DNA from: Desulfobacterales bacterium
GTDB taxonomy: Bacteria; Desulfobacterota; Desulfobacteria; Desulfobacterales; JAUWMJ01
Assembly (NCBI GenBank): GCA_030613225.1
Contig: JAUWMJ010000186.1
Span: forward strand, 1-6,542
Length of the DNA stretch: 6,542 nucleotides
Direction of reading: 5' to 3'
The stretch's first letter is position 1. Each line of letters opens with the position of its first letter. The notes beneath the pieces are model-generated. The model saw only the letters and a program-made list of their open reading frames with translations. It searched no databases and was not told the origin of the DNA. Below are positions 6,185 through 6,542 of the stretch, one piece after another. A program made the position numbers and the translations under genes.

Positions 6185-6403
6185 TGGTAATATCGTAAAA
6201 CTTCACGGACTTGATTCACTAAAAAATATCCTAGATTCGGTTTAAATTTTATCTTGCTTTCCAGACCTTCACTGTATTATACTATTAAATCAAATAATTA
6301 ATAAAAATCGAAAAATTTAAGAGAAATATTTACCATAGTTGAATTTAATATACGGATACGTGGAAAGAATTTTCAGATATATATTTCTATGTCATGGAAA
6401 TAT
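6185..6403. other. AT-rich gene-free stretch
   Basis: No gene is recognised. The RAYT frame does not continue here, so the N-terminal HUH domain is missing. The right end leads into the antitoxin promoter. Confidence 0.4.
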
Positions 6404-6434
6404 TTTACATTTATTAACACTGTTAGGATATAAT
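6404..6434 (+). promoter_or_regulatory. Promoter of the antitoxin gene with overlapping palindrome
   Basis: A perfect -10 box TATAAT lies at 6429-6434, with TTTACA (5 of 6 to the -35 consensus) at 6404-6409. The 19-base spacer is on the long side. Between the boxes is a perfect inverted repeat, TAACA-C-TGTTA (6415-6425), a plausible operator for the autorepression common in toxin-antitoxin loci. The operator role is inference. Confidence 0.55.
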
Positions 6435-6439
6435 AGAAT

Positions 6440-6445
6440 AGGAGA
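6440..6445 (+). promoter_or_regulatory. Ribosome binding site of the antitoxin gene
   Basis: AGGAGA lies 6 bases before the ATG at 6452. Together with the promoter immediately upstream it fixes the start. Confidence 0.65.
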
Positions 6446-6451
6446 AATATT

Positions 6452-6542
6452 ATGGAATCAGTAGATCAATTGGCCAAGAAAGCTACCGGGCTTCAACCAA
6501 TTGAACGTATTCGGTTAGTTGAGGCAATATTATATAGCCTTG
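6452..6542 (+). CDS. Addiction-module antitoxin of the TIGR02574 / Unstab_antitox type, N-terminal 30 residues (runs off the right edge)
   Basis: The visible residues, MESVDQLAKKATGLQPIERI followed by RLVEAILYSL, match the start of the small (about 70-80 residue) putative addiction-module components usually paired with a RelE/ParE-fold toxin. The family pattern is an initial helix, then (A)LxLPxxER(I/A)xLVExIL.SLD. In such loci the antitoxin is the first gene, it binds and neutralises the toxin encoded just downstream, and the complex represses their shared promoter. A toxin gene is therefore expected beyond base 6542, but it is not visible. A dedicated promoter, palindrome and ribosome binding site precede it, so it is independent of the RNA-repair operon, which is transcribed the other way. 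Confidence 0.75.
   Translation, partial: MESVDQLAKKATGLQPIERIRLVEAILYSL

Noticed and set aside
6185..6244. Plus-strand frame reading HGNIVKLHGLDSLKNILDSV before a stop
   Set aside because: Looks protein-like for 20 codons, but upstream it runs antisense to the RAYT remnant and it has no start or known family. Probably chance.
1..6542. CRISPR array, tRNA or rRNA genes
   Set aside because: No regularly spaced repeats, no cloverleaf or CCA-ended tRNA pattern, and no rRNA core motifs were seen.

Overview
The window looks like an accessory region of a bacterial chromosome, built from mobile-element debris around one intact two-gene operon. The core is a complete bacterial RNA-repair cassette on the minus strand: hen1 (3'-terminal RNA ribose 2'-O-methyltransferase) followed by an overlapping pnkp (RNA kinase-phosphatase-ligase). 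Both proteins are full length and keep all the catalytic residues I can place. In the known system the two proteins form one complex that heals, methyl-marks and seals RNAs cut by ribotoxins. The cassette itself is a described system; its setting here is the less ordinary part.

Layout from left to right. Bases 1-135 are the left end of an IS3-family element running out of the window, with the first 25 codons of orfA on the minus strand. Bases 211-302 are a decayed C-terminal piece of a REP-associated (Y1/IS200-like) transposase, a RAYT, on the minus strand. Bases 406-1128 are an intact, AT-rich plus-strand ORF matching only an internal slice of the DNA polymerase III alpha subunit. Bases 1129-1270 are a second RAYT remnant. 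Bases 1271-1486 are the leader and first 28 codons of a truncated IS256-family transposase, with a striking inverted repeat over its ribosome binding site. Bases 1487-1602 carry two small hairpins and no gene. Bases 1603-5632 are pnkp and hen1. Bases 5633-5972 hold the hen1 upstream region and perhaps an unrecognised eroded coding stretch. Bases 5973-6184 are a third RAYT remnant. Bases 6185-6451 are AT-rich and carry a promoter for an antitoxin gene that starts at 6452 and leaves the window.

The three RAYT remnants share one orientation and separate the window into modules: polymerase fragment, RNA repair, toxin-antitoxin. None was recognisable from a long ORF, because each is short or frameshifted. 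The two flanking the RNA-repair cassette share 47 of 49 bases in their best block and lie in direct orientation, so the cassette sits between potential recombination substrates.

Organism: bacterial, with mixed base composition (14/60 G+C in bases 901-960 of the polymerase fragment against 27/60 in bases 2341-2400 of pnkp). The density of IS3, IS256 and RAYT debris plus a DnaE fragment reminds me of large, repeat-rich deltaproteobacterial (Desulfobacterota) genomes. That assignment is a guess and not shown by the sequence.
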